Shown: piece after piece, positions 54,201 through 64,000 of the stretch
How positions within the stretch are numbered: position 1 is the stretch's first letter
Layout: each line of letters opens with the position of its first letter
Assembly: GCA_050084515.1 (NCBI GenBank)
Contig: CM114271.1
Span: 49,724,001-49,788,000 of the forward strand
DNA: 64,000 bases
Source: Blasia pusilla
Lineage: Eukaryota; Marchantiophyta; Marchantiopsida; Blasiales
Direction of reading: 5' to 3'
Made by a program: the position numbers and the translations under genes
The notes under the pieces: generated by a model
The model's input: the letters and a program-made list of their open reading frames with translations, nothing else
Databases searched by the model: none
Told to the model about the DNA's origin: nothing

Positions 54201-54579
54201 GGCGTTCTTGGAGGTCACCAAAACCACCAATCGCTCATGAATGGGTCCTTAGGGCAGGTCCCCATGGGGCAAGTTTTGGGTCGTCGGGACCCCGATCACC
54301 AAGATCAACAGCTGAAGTTTAATGGACCAAAATTTGGTCTTTGGTCCGTGCAAGCCGCAAAATTTACAGCATGGAAACTTCAAGGACAATGCTTGGGTCG
54401 CATCACGCTATAACTCATTTCTGATTTACCGGAAAGCAAAAAATCTTGCCTGATCATGGGTGAAATGGCATGTAAATATCATCAGACTTGCCAGAATATA
54501 TACAAGGCCAAGGGGCACAAGACTTCTACGACCCATCGTCACGGTTTCTATGGGGGTAGCCCCTTACAGGCCTTTTCAA
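51291..54579. other. AT-rich intergenic DNA
   Basis: No gene, RNA or transposon terminus was recognised. Short frames here (51730..51921, 52742..53011, 53602..53820) show no protein family. Confidence 0.4.
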
Positions 54580-55750
54580 GGATTTGGTCATTAATTAGTG
54601 GAAAGTTGTTGCAAGACTAGGAAACCATGTAAAATAGCCGCCAATTTTGAATGTACTCTAAGCTTAGCGGACTTTTATGGCTCTTTTCATTACACAATCG
54701 AAAAAAGTAATTCTATGACCAGAAAGAAGCGGTTAAAATACCCTAAACTTGCATGTCCTCTTACTCGCCATTTAGAGGCATGGTCATTAGACATTGGGAA
54801 GTCGTGGCAATACTAGAAAACGACTTAAAGTAACCCTATCTTGCATGTCTTCTTAGTCACCTCTTACGGGCCACGTCCTTGTATAATAGAAAGTAATAAC
54901 TAGACCAGAAAACCAGTTATAATAACCCAATTTTGCATGCCATAATAGTGCCCTTCAAGGATTCGGAAAACATGGCAAGACAAAGAGGACGGGTTGGATC
55001 CAAGTTAGATGTCCTCTAAGTGGCATTCTAAATATCTTGTCATTAAACGCTCGAAAGTCATAGGAAGCCCATAAAAAGTGTTTTAAATAATAACCTCAAC
55101 TAGTCCGTCCTCATGGTTTCCTTGGTGGGTTTTTGTTCATTGTATAATGGATAGTCACGGCAAGGCCTAGAAAACAGCTTAAAATAACCTAAACTTGCTT
55201 GTCCTCTTAGTTGTCAATTAAGGATTCGATCACTATGGTCGTAGGGAGACCATAAATCCGTTGGAAATAACTTAAGCTTCCATGTCCTTTTCCGTGGCCT
55301 TTCAAGGATATCCTCCGAGTTGCATTTTTTTTATGATCATGCCATATATTCCACAATCGAAAGTCATAACGAGACCATTAAACCGGTTAAAATGACTCAA
55401 ACGTGTACGTCATCTCCCGTGGCCTCTCAAGGATCTCGTTCTTGTGTAATTGAAGAAAACCAGTTGGAAATAACCCAAACTTGCATGCCCTTCCAAAAGC
55501 GTAAGTATGGTCATTACATAATAATCGAGAGTCGCGAGAGCAAGACCAAAAAATCGGTGGGAAGTAACCTAAACTTGCATGTAGTTTTAAAAACCCCTTT
55601 CAAAGTTCCAGCCGTTGGAGAGATAATCCAAATAAAAGTAAGACCACAAAACCAGTTAAAAAAAACCATAGTTGCATGTCCTTTCAGTGGCCTATAATGA
55701 CCTAGTCGTTAAACAATCCAAAGTGGCACGTAAGAAAGCCATTTTTAAGA
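54580..55750 (+). repeat. Diverged tandem repeat, period about 92-97 bp
   Basis: A motif like AACC.AAACTTGCATGTCCTC recurs at about 54747, 54840, 54934, 55096, 55192, 55275, 55402, 55479, 55571 and 55670. It is generally followed by a GTGGCCTTTCAAGGAT.CG-like block and a CGAAAGTCAT.GCAAGACCA-like block. Most neighbouring units are 92-97 bp apart. It is an old minisatellite-like or satellite array, not coding. Confidence 0.75.
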
Positions 55751-57862
55751 AAGTTTGTCAACTTCTTCTTATTTTATGATTTCATTGGGATGCCAAAATG
55801 CAAGGATCGCTTTGCATAGGTGGCGTTATGGGAATGTCAGTATTTTCGTATACGAAGATTATGGATCGAATCCATCCCAAGCAAGATTTGGATGGCGTTG
55901 CATGTTTTTGTTGTTAAAAGGGGTGGGGCTCCTTAAAGAGGACTAGGGGTTTGAGCTATGGTGAGGAACTCGAGAGTACTTTCTTTTTGGGCAGATTTGC
56001 GCGTCTCCAAGAGAGTTTCAAAAAAGGGGCCGTGAGGTTTGGGCCGGGAATGGAAAAGGGTGAGGATGGGGAAAAAGTGCACAAAGGCATAACTATTTTA
56101 TGATGTTTTAGGAAGTAAAGAAAATGATACTTCAACGGAAGAGATTTGTAAGGAGACTAAATCTACTAATCAGTTTAATGGATTTGATCTCTTTACAAAT
56201 ATAGAGTGTCATAAGCTCATGTCATATATCCACTTTAGTATAAAATAAAATAAGACTTATCCATTGAGTGAGTAGGTGGATAACATACCCATTCGGAAAG
56301 CCTTTAGGACTCCCTATAATTGTCCAAAAGTTGGAAGCATAAAGCCCAGGCTTCCATGGAGAAAGTGTCTTAGTTACCACCTAATGAAAATAGTCATAAG
56401 AAACCTTGCTTGAGCTACAATTAACATGCCAATCTCTCTTGGGAGTTGGGTTATGAACCTTTGTGTCGTGTAAGGAAGTTAGAGTAAGTATTTGGGTATA
56501 ACATCTATATATTATTAAAAACTTGGTATATGTGAGGGTTAAAAGTCTTGGTGTTCCATTTTAAGGATGGTTGGACAAAGGGGAATCCACAAAATGGAGA
56601 ATCTAAAAAAGGAATGAATAGTCGATTTCAAATAGGCGCATGGCCAACTAATATTTTACATGACAAAGTAGTGGCATATGGTTGAGCCCTTGGTTTACTT
56701 GTATAGATTTTCATATATTACACCATATAGTTGTGTTGGAGATTGGTTAGAATTTCTTGAACGTTCTTCCATATGGACCTACCTCCGTATACATTGAAAC
56801 ACTCCTTTGGTACATTTCTTGGTACCTTCCCTTATGTAGTTTGCTTGGGTTTGATGAATGTTAAGTGTTGAATTAATCAATGAAAATGATCCATATCAAC
56901 CAACAATGGATTTTGTATGGATAATTGAAGTTTACCCATGTAGTGATCTTGGTAGATGTTAAGACTTTATCCTTTTTCCTAATTGTTGATATTCTTTTGA
57001 TTAAAATTTTTTCAAGAGTGAACTTTTCTTTTCTCTTTTCTGAAGCGTGTTTATGAAAAAGAGTATCTCTTGAGAAGCCACATATTGCCCACAACTTATT
57101 AGGAAAAATCAAGAATTTTAAGGGTAAAATTACCCTCTTCCAACCTGGTCTTTGCCTGTAGAGTAGGTTGGGATGGCCAATGTCATTGCCGACACCTTAA
57201 AATCTTGAGGCTGGATGAACATTTTTTAAGATGAAAAGTGGCATAAAATATAAAAAAATTAGTTGATCTTATATTTTCTCATGTTAATCTTGTTTAGGGT
57301 TCGTTTCCTCATTGTACTTGGAACAATGTACCTCACTCTTGAACTTCTTACTTCACTATTTGAATTTCAGAAGCCCAAATATTAGGAAACATGAGACGTG
57401 TTAAAGTAAAATAGACTTTCTTAAACGGTGTGTGTGCATGAGCAACTCAAAGCAATCCCCTTGAAGAAATGACTGGTTGTTAAGTTTTTTTTGTTGTAAA
57501 GGCTCTTATGTAGGAATCAACTAAGATTAGAACTATAAAAATTTTACATATTTTAAAAAATATGACTATCCCATTTCTATAACAACCATGGTGGAAAATG
57601 TAATGAGACAAACAACCACCTAAGATGGTGCTCCACTTGCCATACAGGGGCTTGCCTTAAGGCCATTGGATAGCCCTTCTAGTATCCCTAATTTTTAAGG
57701 CAATGGTATCCTTCCCAAATTCAATAGGGTGCAAGAGGATAATCGCTCACGATGTTGTGCAAGATATTACATTTTGTATTAATCACAAGAACGACTCCCA
57801 CGTGGAGGGAGAGCGTCACTACTCCATGAAAGATTTTGTCATTCACGTAGATCTATACATGG
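55751..57862. other. AT-rich intergenic DNA
   Basis: Nothing recognisable was seen. Confidence 0.4.
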
Positions 57863-57866
57863 CACA

Positions 57867-58522
57867 TGTCAAGCGCATACACATCGCTACACAACATACA
57901 TCGCTGTCACCGAACACACACACACACATACACAAACACGCACGATCCCATGTTAACTCATGACATCCAAACAACGAGACAAGAAGTATCAAAATATCTC
58001 CAATCAAAATAAGATCCAATCTCTCTCACAACACCATAGTTCTCACATATGTGCACTCTCACATGTCTCTCTCAATATCAAACCAAATCCACTCTCCTAA
58101 TGAGAGGCTTGGGTTACACACACAAGGCAAGCAAGACCATAGCTTCGCCGCTTCATGCCAAGAGGTTCAACAAAGAGAGAATGAGCTCTCAAGCTCTCTC
58201 TCCTTGAGGTATACCCCTCTCCTCTCCCAAGCTCTCTCCATGATAACCTATGCTCCCAAGTCACCTCCTTGGCTCTTGACTTGATGTAGGAGGTCAAGGG
58301 CTACTTTCCAAAAATAGAAAGGTGATCACATATTCACAACGACACTTACCTAAAATAGTAAATTCCTCAATATGGCTCCAAATGAGCCGAAACAAAGGGG
58401 AAACCTGTTCTCTCAAGTTTTCCGGGGCCTTAGCAGGTCATCCTCGACCTACTGAGCATCTCCTCCACTACTCACGAAGGCGCTCTACTAGATCTCACCG
58501 ATCTATCCTAAAAGACGTAACA
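57867..58522 (-). repeat. Solo LTR of the copy 1/3 gypsy subfamily, with 4-bp target duplication
   Basis: This 656-bp LTR reads on the minus strand from TGTTACGTCTTTTAGG to GCGCTTGACA. It is flanked by CACA at 57863..57866 and CACA at 58523..58526. Both termini and the target duplication fix the true LTR ends of this subfamily. There is no internal sequence, so it arose by LTR-LTR recombination. Confidence 0.88.
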
Positions 58523-58526
58523 CACA

Positions 58527-60215
58527 AGAGGCTAATGTGGTAGGGCCGATGTAGTTATAGATCCCACACACGAGCTGGTGGGGGCATATGTGAAAGCACA
58601 AGGGACATTGCTTCAAGGAGCGGCAGTAGTAGTAGTGGATGGGGGAGTAAGACTCATCTTTGCAATCATTTTCTCTAAGGATATCGCTTTGTCCTATTAA
58701 CTATTGAAATGTATGGGGCATGAGAGAAAGGTTTGATGCTTTTGCTACTAAGTGAGCCCATCTCCTCCACTCAAGGAATGGTTTGTCTTTAATTAGTGAG
58801 CTCCTATATAGTAGACAACTAATCTCCATTCTTTTGTAGCATGGCCTGACCCTAAACATGCTTATGAGGGGTGCCTAACTAGTCAATTTTTGATAGCTAT
58901 ACATGGATGAGAATGTTCCCGTTATCATGAAGGTAGATTTCATGGGGCTTCCACCTCTTCTCCTCTTGCTTAAGAGCTTTTGTGGCTGAAGTTAAATAGA
59001 TGCAAGGGCAGTAAAGAAGATACCGGTGCATAGCACGGGTGTTCTTATAACGTACTTCCGCTATGCGTTTGTGACTACTAGCGTGGACGGACTTCCAATC
59101 CCGGCGGACAAACGGAAAGAAGGGAGGCCCGACGCAACGTGGACCTGGAAATGCGTGCGTCCCGCGGTCCTTCCGAGAGCACGCTCGCGAGAGCCACCTC
59201 GGCAGACGGTACCCCACCCGGGAAAGGAGTGCGGTGCGGGCCGGCCACTTTGGGGGCAGAGGGTCCTGGCGCGGAGAGAGAAATAACGGGCGCCGTGCGC
59301 ATCTGAGGCAGGCGGCACGGGTGAGAAAGAGAGCAAGCCCGGCTAGTGACGGGGTGCAGGCGGTCACCGCGTGGGTCCGGGCAGGTGCGTCCCGTCTCCT
59401 CCTCCTCTCTTCGCTTCGGTGTGGGAGGGGACTTGGGGTTAATCTTTCTGCCGATGGAGAGAGAAAAGGGAAGGGAAGAAGCAAACCAAGGAACAGCGAA
59501 CGAATCGAGGGGTGGGAGACGGGAGAGAGGAATGAATGAATGAATGAGCGATGGCTGGAGGTGTTGAGGTGGTGGAACAGCAGCAAATCTCGAGGTGGAA
59601 GGAAGTGGTATTCGAAGGAGTAAGCGGAGAGCAGCAGCAGAGAGGGAGAGGAAGAGGAGGAAGAAGAAATCGCGGTGGCCAGGAGGAGGAGGAAGAGGAG
59701 GAGGAGGAGGGGAGAGACGGGGTTGTGTGAAGGTTGATTTGGAGGTCAGTGCAGGGGATTGGATCGAGAAGTCGCGAGGATTCGTCGCACCAGGGAGAGC
59801 GGAGTGCGCGGAAGGAGCGGAGTGTGCTGGATTGAGGTCACTCCAGGATCTGTCGAGATTATTGAAGGGACTAGGAGGAACATTTCAAGGCGTGTCATCG
59901 TCGGGTAGAATTCGGTCGGAAGAAGAAAGGACTGGTGATTTTGAGAGGCTTAGGTCAGAGAGAGAGAGAGAGAGAGAGAATTTGGCGGATTGGCGAGGAG
60001 CGAAATGCCTGGGAACGGCACAGTGGGTCCATTGAGGGGAAATTGAGTGATATAGGCGAGGGGACGGAAGGAGTTTCAGGGTTGGAAAGTGGATTAGACA
60101 CGGAGGAGGTAGTAGGTTTGGGTGGGGGTTTTGGGGTCCCATCCCCTAGGGGTGGTGGTGGTGGAGGGAAGGAAGGAGGAATACCACGCGAAGTGAGCGA
60201 GCGAGGCCAGCCAAT
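58527..60215 (+). promoter_or_regulatory. Spacer and GC-rich promoter/5' leader of the MO25 gene
   Basis: From about 59.05 kb the sequence becomes GC- and purine-rich, with a GGA-rich tract (about 59680-59712) and a (GA)n microsatellite at 59955..59979. It leads to the MO25 ATG at 60216, so it likely holds the promoter and 5' untranslated region. GA tracts are common in plant core promoters. No separate gene is called. Confidence 0.5.
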
Positions 60216-63200
60216 ATGAAGGGTTTATTCAAGAACAAACCGAGGTCACCTGCGGAGCTGGTGCGGGCCACTCGGGATTTATTGATGATCATCGACTCTC
60301 TTACGGCTGTTCGACCGGACCCAAAGAAGGAGGAAAAGGTATTTGAGCTGGTCAATGTTTGAATTTCCCCGTCGGTCGTTGCCAAATTCGTGTAGACGAT
60401 CACGAGTCTCATTTTCTGATCGAATATTTACACCTACTCTGTCCTGTCACATCACGTACATCACGACCTGTCGCTTGGCAGACGTCTACATATGTCGATT
60501 CGTGTATACAACGTCGATGGCTTACTTTTACGACAATCTATGTGGTCTGGATTCTTCGGAAGAGGACTCATTCGTATTGCGCAAAATCTGCAACTTGGAT
60601 CGAGAATGCATAAATGAAGCGATGAATTGCATGCATGGATCGTCAGCATCGATTCTGGGCATAGCAGGGCGTTGCTAACGAATGCGGCAGTGCAACGGCC
60701 AAGAGTTTTTGTCCAGTGGGTCGTTGACCCAAAAAAAGACCCTATTGTTTACCTATTTCAGTTCAGGGTTTGGTATGTCTTCCTACATCTTGGGCCAATC
60801 ACCATACATTTAAAACGAAAAGTAAGTTGAACGTGGTCATACAACCTGCGGACGACATGAATTGCATCAGGTGGATTTCCTAGTCTGGACTGTCCTTGGA
60901 AGATGAGCTATGTTTAATCTGAGATCCAGCCCGCTGTGGTCTCTAACGGAATCTATACTCTGGCCCGGAAGTAACATCAAAGTTCTTTCCCACCTGTGTC
61001 CAACTTCTCCTGTCATAATCATACCTATTTCTTGGCACTGGTGTGTGCTTTACACTCCCGCTCATAGTTCATAATTTGGGACAAAAATTGTCCTCCTATT
61101 TAATAAATTCTGTATGACTGCCAGACCTCCAGTGGAATGAGGATGCAATTATCACCAGTCTAGTCTCTCCTGATTTTTAGAAACCTGAACTTGCTAAACG
61201 GCTGGGTGAAGCATGGTCTGTTACCAATGTTCTCTGCTTCAATGAAAGCGACTTAGTCAAACCGTCCCGTAATGGGATTTAAGTTTTGTCAATCGGTAGG
61301 CATGCATGATTGTGTGGCACCCTGCTATCCAAACCAAGGGATTCTTTTCTGTACCTTCTTTTTATGTATGTCTAATACGCTTCTTCGTGATGTTACAGTT
61401 GGCTGACTTGTCTCGAAATCTCCGAGAAATGAAGATGATATTGTATGGAAACAGTGAGTCTGAGCCAGTTCCAGAGATCTGTGCACAGCTGACTTGTGAA
61501 ATATTCAAGGACAATACTTTCAGACTAATGATTCAGTCTTTGCCCAAGTTTGACTTAGAGGTAAGTTATGCCTACTGTTTTGCCTCATGCCAGGATCTTC
61601 AATAGAATAGACAAAACTTTGGGCTGCTGTTCATGCTAAATCCAATTTGTTTAACTGAAGTTTTCATGAGATATTTTAAATATTGGATTCTCTTTCCTTC
61701 CCTGAAGAAAGTGATGTGCACTATATGGGTGTGAGGTCTAGATTCTCAGACCTATCACCTCAATTTTGGTTTGGGTGGATATTCTAGTCAACATCACGTT
61801 TCTCTGAAAGAGTCATTGCTTGCATGCTGTGGCTTATGATGATGCCATTTCGACAAGGTCTATTCCATGCAGTTAAGCGGTTGTGATTAATCCTATGTTA
61901 CAATATGATCACTCAGAGCTTGCTTTAGAGATGGCTGATTAGCTGATCCTCTATAATGTATTGCATACTCTAGATCAAGGATTTACTGAGGATAATTTGT
62001 GGTCATGGTAGAGCTGTACATTATTGTGATAAATGTTTGAATGGCAGGCACGAAAAGACACCACACAGGTGGTGGCAAATTTGCAAAGGCAACAGGTGCA
62101 GTCACGTCTCATTGCATGTGACTATCTGGAAACAAACAAGGATCTACTAAATCTGCTTGTGTCTGGGTAAGGCATACATTTGTTGTCTATTACTGGGAAT
62201 CTGCTCGGAAGGAAGATATTCTTTTCAAGTTTGCCTAGAAAAAAAAATCGAGGACAAAGAGTTCTGAGTTGCACTTATTAATTATGACAGCTCCTCCTAG
62301 ATGCAAACTGAGAAGCCGTGAGAATTCCTGCAATGCCCTGAATATCTTTCTAATGTGTGGTGAGGCATTAGTCAGGGCTAGTTGTTGTGACTGGCTGCAT
62401 TAAGCTAGTGACATCCCTTGGGACTGGTGGGTATCTCAGGACTTGAAAATGGGATCTCGTATCTTAACTGACTAAATCCGGTTCGCAACCTCAGATATGA
62501 GAATCCGGAGATCGCGCTACACTATGGAACAATGCTGCGTGAGTGTATTCGTCATCAAAGCATAGCCCGGTATGAGTTTTTTTTTGTGTCAGCGTGGGAG
62601 GTCATAGATACTGTTTGTGTAGATAGGAAAGGACACTGCACTCACTCCAAGTTCAAAGCAGGTTGCACAGTTGCATTGAAGCTGTTCTTTGGACTAAAAG
62701 CTTTGGTAGTCATCATTCTATTGTGCCGTGGGAGGGGAAGAGGCTTTCATTATTTTCCAAAGGATTGTTATGTGATTGAAGATTGATTTATGAATAGAAA
62801 GTATAGCTTGGGCATAACATGCTGTTTCTTGACAGAGCCTGATGACTCGCTCCTCAGGTCTGTCTTGGAATCTGGTTGCGTGTCGAAATTCTTCAAATAT
62901 GTAGAACTTCCAAATTTTGATGTTGCATCCGATGCAGCTGCAACATTTAAGGTGGACCGCTGATCTGACATTACTCCTTCGTGAATTGATCCTGATAATT
63001 TACTGGATTCTTGGAGCTATTAGATGCCAGTGCAGTGGTGTGTTCTGAGCTATGCAGTTTCTGACAACAGGGTGGTTTAGGGTTTTGTAAGAGGAAGTTG
63101 TTCCATCTTTAGCAATCAAATCCATTCTCGTTTGGGTCTGTTTGATGCAGGAGCTGTTGACAAGACACAAATCAACAGTTGCTGAGTATTTTTCCAAGAA

Positions 63201-63781
63201 TTATGATTGGGTAATTATGTCTATCTTGCATTTTACTCATGCAGAAGTGAGGAGTGACAGGGATGTGGAACTACATTGGGTGACTCCAATGGATGTGCCT
63301 TTGATTATTGACTACGATTTTGGCCCCTTTTTTTTGTATGAGACAGATACGGTATGGATCTGTCTGACACTATCTAGGATAGTGTTGAAGGTTGGTGCAA
63401 CAATCAAAGGCAATAAGTTTCTTTATACCACATGATGCTGCAATCTCAAGGCTCTGTTCTAGTCTGAATACTTCTGAAGATTCGTAATGGAAGGAATTCA
63501 GACGAGCCTTACTTGGTTGCTTCTCCTTACTTTTTGGCAGCTGTTGTGAATGCCAAGATGATTTTTTTAACCTAATTTTCTTTTCAGTGCAGAGTATCAT
63601 CTACTGCCTAGAGAGAAGTTGATGAGAAACCTTTTCTATTGATGTAAAATTTCCAACTTTGTGTGGTAGGAGTCTGTTGCTCACAGCAGTTCCTTTTCTC
63701 GGTGTTGGGCAGTTCTTTTCTGAGTACAACAGCAAACTCTTGGAGTCTCCTAATTATATCACCAAGCGACAAGCTGTGAAG
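60216..63781 (+). CDS. MO25/CAB39-like scaffold protein, first seven exons (gene runs off the window)
   Basis: MO25 is an armadillo-like helical scaffold that binds and activates STE20/GCK-type kinases (with STRAD-LKB1 in animals). Exons with GT-AG borders and continuous phase: 60216..60338, 61399..61560, 62048..62166, 62495..62569, 62858..62951, 63151..63210, 63713..63781. The protein starts [20 protein letters not shown]. It continues [100 protein letters not shown] and [20 protein letters not shown], all hallmark MO25 blocks. The 208 or so residues seen are roughly the first 60% of the usual ~340. The next exon (LLGD..LDR in the family) is not in the window; 63782-64000 is intron. No defect was seen. 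Confidence 0.95.
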
Positions 63782-64000
63782 GTTTGGATGTCTCTTTCTG
63801 TTAGAATAGTCTCTTATGGTATATGAAGTACAGTCCTCATTCAGAATCGTCTTGCACTGTCTTTCTGTCTTGGGTGTTACAGCGCGCACTGCAGGAGGCG
63901 TGTCTGAACTAGCTCCAAGTCTAATGAACTTTATTTTTTGGGGAACAGCTCTGAAGTGAATTATATCTACAATATATGACCTTATGGTTGCAAGATACTG
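63782..64000 (+). other. Intron of MO25 at the window edge
   Basis: It begins with the GT donor after exon 7 at 63781, with no further MO25 coding block before the end. Confidence 0.7.

Noticed and set aside
58897-59586. 229-codon minus-strand frame upstream of MO25
   Set aside because: It lies in GC- and purine-rich leader DNA, is Pro/Ser/Arg-rich and matches no family. The long frame is expected from composition.
59595-60035. 146-codon Arg/Gly/Glu-rich frame before MO25
   Set aside because: It is made of purine repeats (GGA and GA tracts). It is more likely 5' leader than protein.
1-64000. tRNA, rRNA or CRISPR features
   Set aside because: None was seen. The only tRNA-related match is the 12-base copia primer-binding site at 32040..32051.

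Overview
This is nuclear DNA from a land plant. Four host genes have plant-type protein sequences: a UFM1-activating enzyme (UBA5), an LRR receptor kinase, a predicted plastid coiled-coil protein and an MO25/CAB39 protein. Introns are GT-AG and the telomere-like repeat is TTTAGGG. An intronless LRR receptor with a WAK-like kinase and the retroelement families suggest a non-seed plant (bryophyte or lycophyte), but the window cannot settle the species.

Layout: 0-1.25 kb, the 5' half of UBA5 (minus strand, running out of the window). 1.25-5.3 kb, AT-rich DNA with a 189-bp in-frame duplication, a Ty3/gypsy RT scrap and a 25-bp perfect hairpin. 5.3-11.7 kb, gypsy copy 1 (minus). 12.0-12.5 kb, a head-to-tail Helitron dimer. 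12.9-16.0 kb, the receptor kinase (minus). 18.3-24.7 kb, gypsy copy 2 (plus). 26.1-32.4 kb, decayed minus-strand elements: an unrecognised spliced ORF, a Pif1-like helicase, and a Ty1/copia gag with its tRNA-Met primer site and 5' LTR. 32.4-37.2 kb, gypsy copy 3 (plus). 37.2-43.3 kb, a decayed autonomous Helitron. 44.5-48.2 kb, an eight-exon plastid coiled-coil gene. 49.6-51.3 kb, a non-LTR RT relic. 54.6-55.75 kb, a ~95-bp tandem repeat. 57.9-58.5 kb, a solo LTR. 60.2-64 kb, MO25 (5' seven exons).

The most unusual content is the gypsy family present as copies 1-3. Between its aspartic protease and reverse transcriptase it carries a cytosine-5 DNA methyltransferase domain (motif I DLFGG, motif IV PCQ, motif VI ENV, motifs VIII-X) resembling DNMT3/DRM enzymes, and its polyprotein ends in a C4HC3 PHD finger after the integrase. 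A DNA-methylation writer and a candidate histone reader are therefore encoded by one retroelement. All copies here are defective: each lacks the 5' LTR, each has lost the RNase H core, and each carries nonsense or frameshift lesions. Many nonsense changes are CGA-to-TGA or CAG-to-TAG, as expected from deamination of methylated CG and CHG sites. The 3' ends are also odd: a copy of the LTR's own 3' end (105 or 127 bp) sits just upstream of the 3' LTR, separated by 2 bp, reproducing an LTR-LTR junction.

The host genes are separate transcription units and form no operon or pathway with one another.
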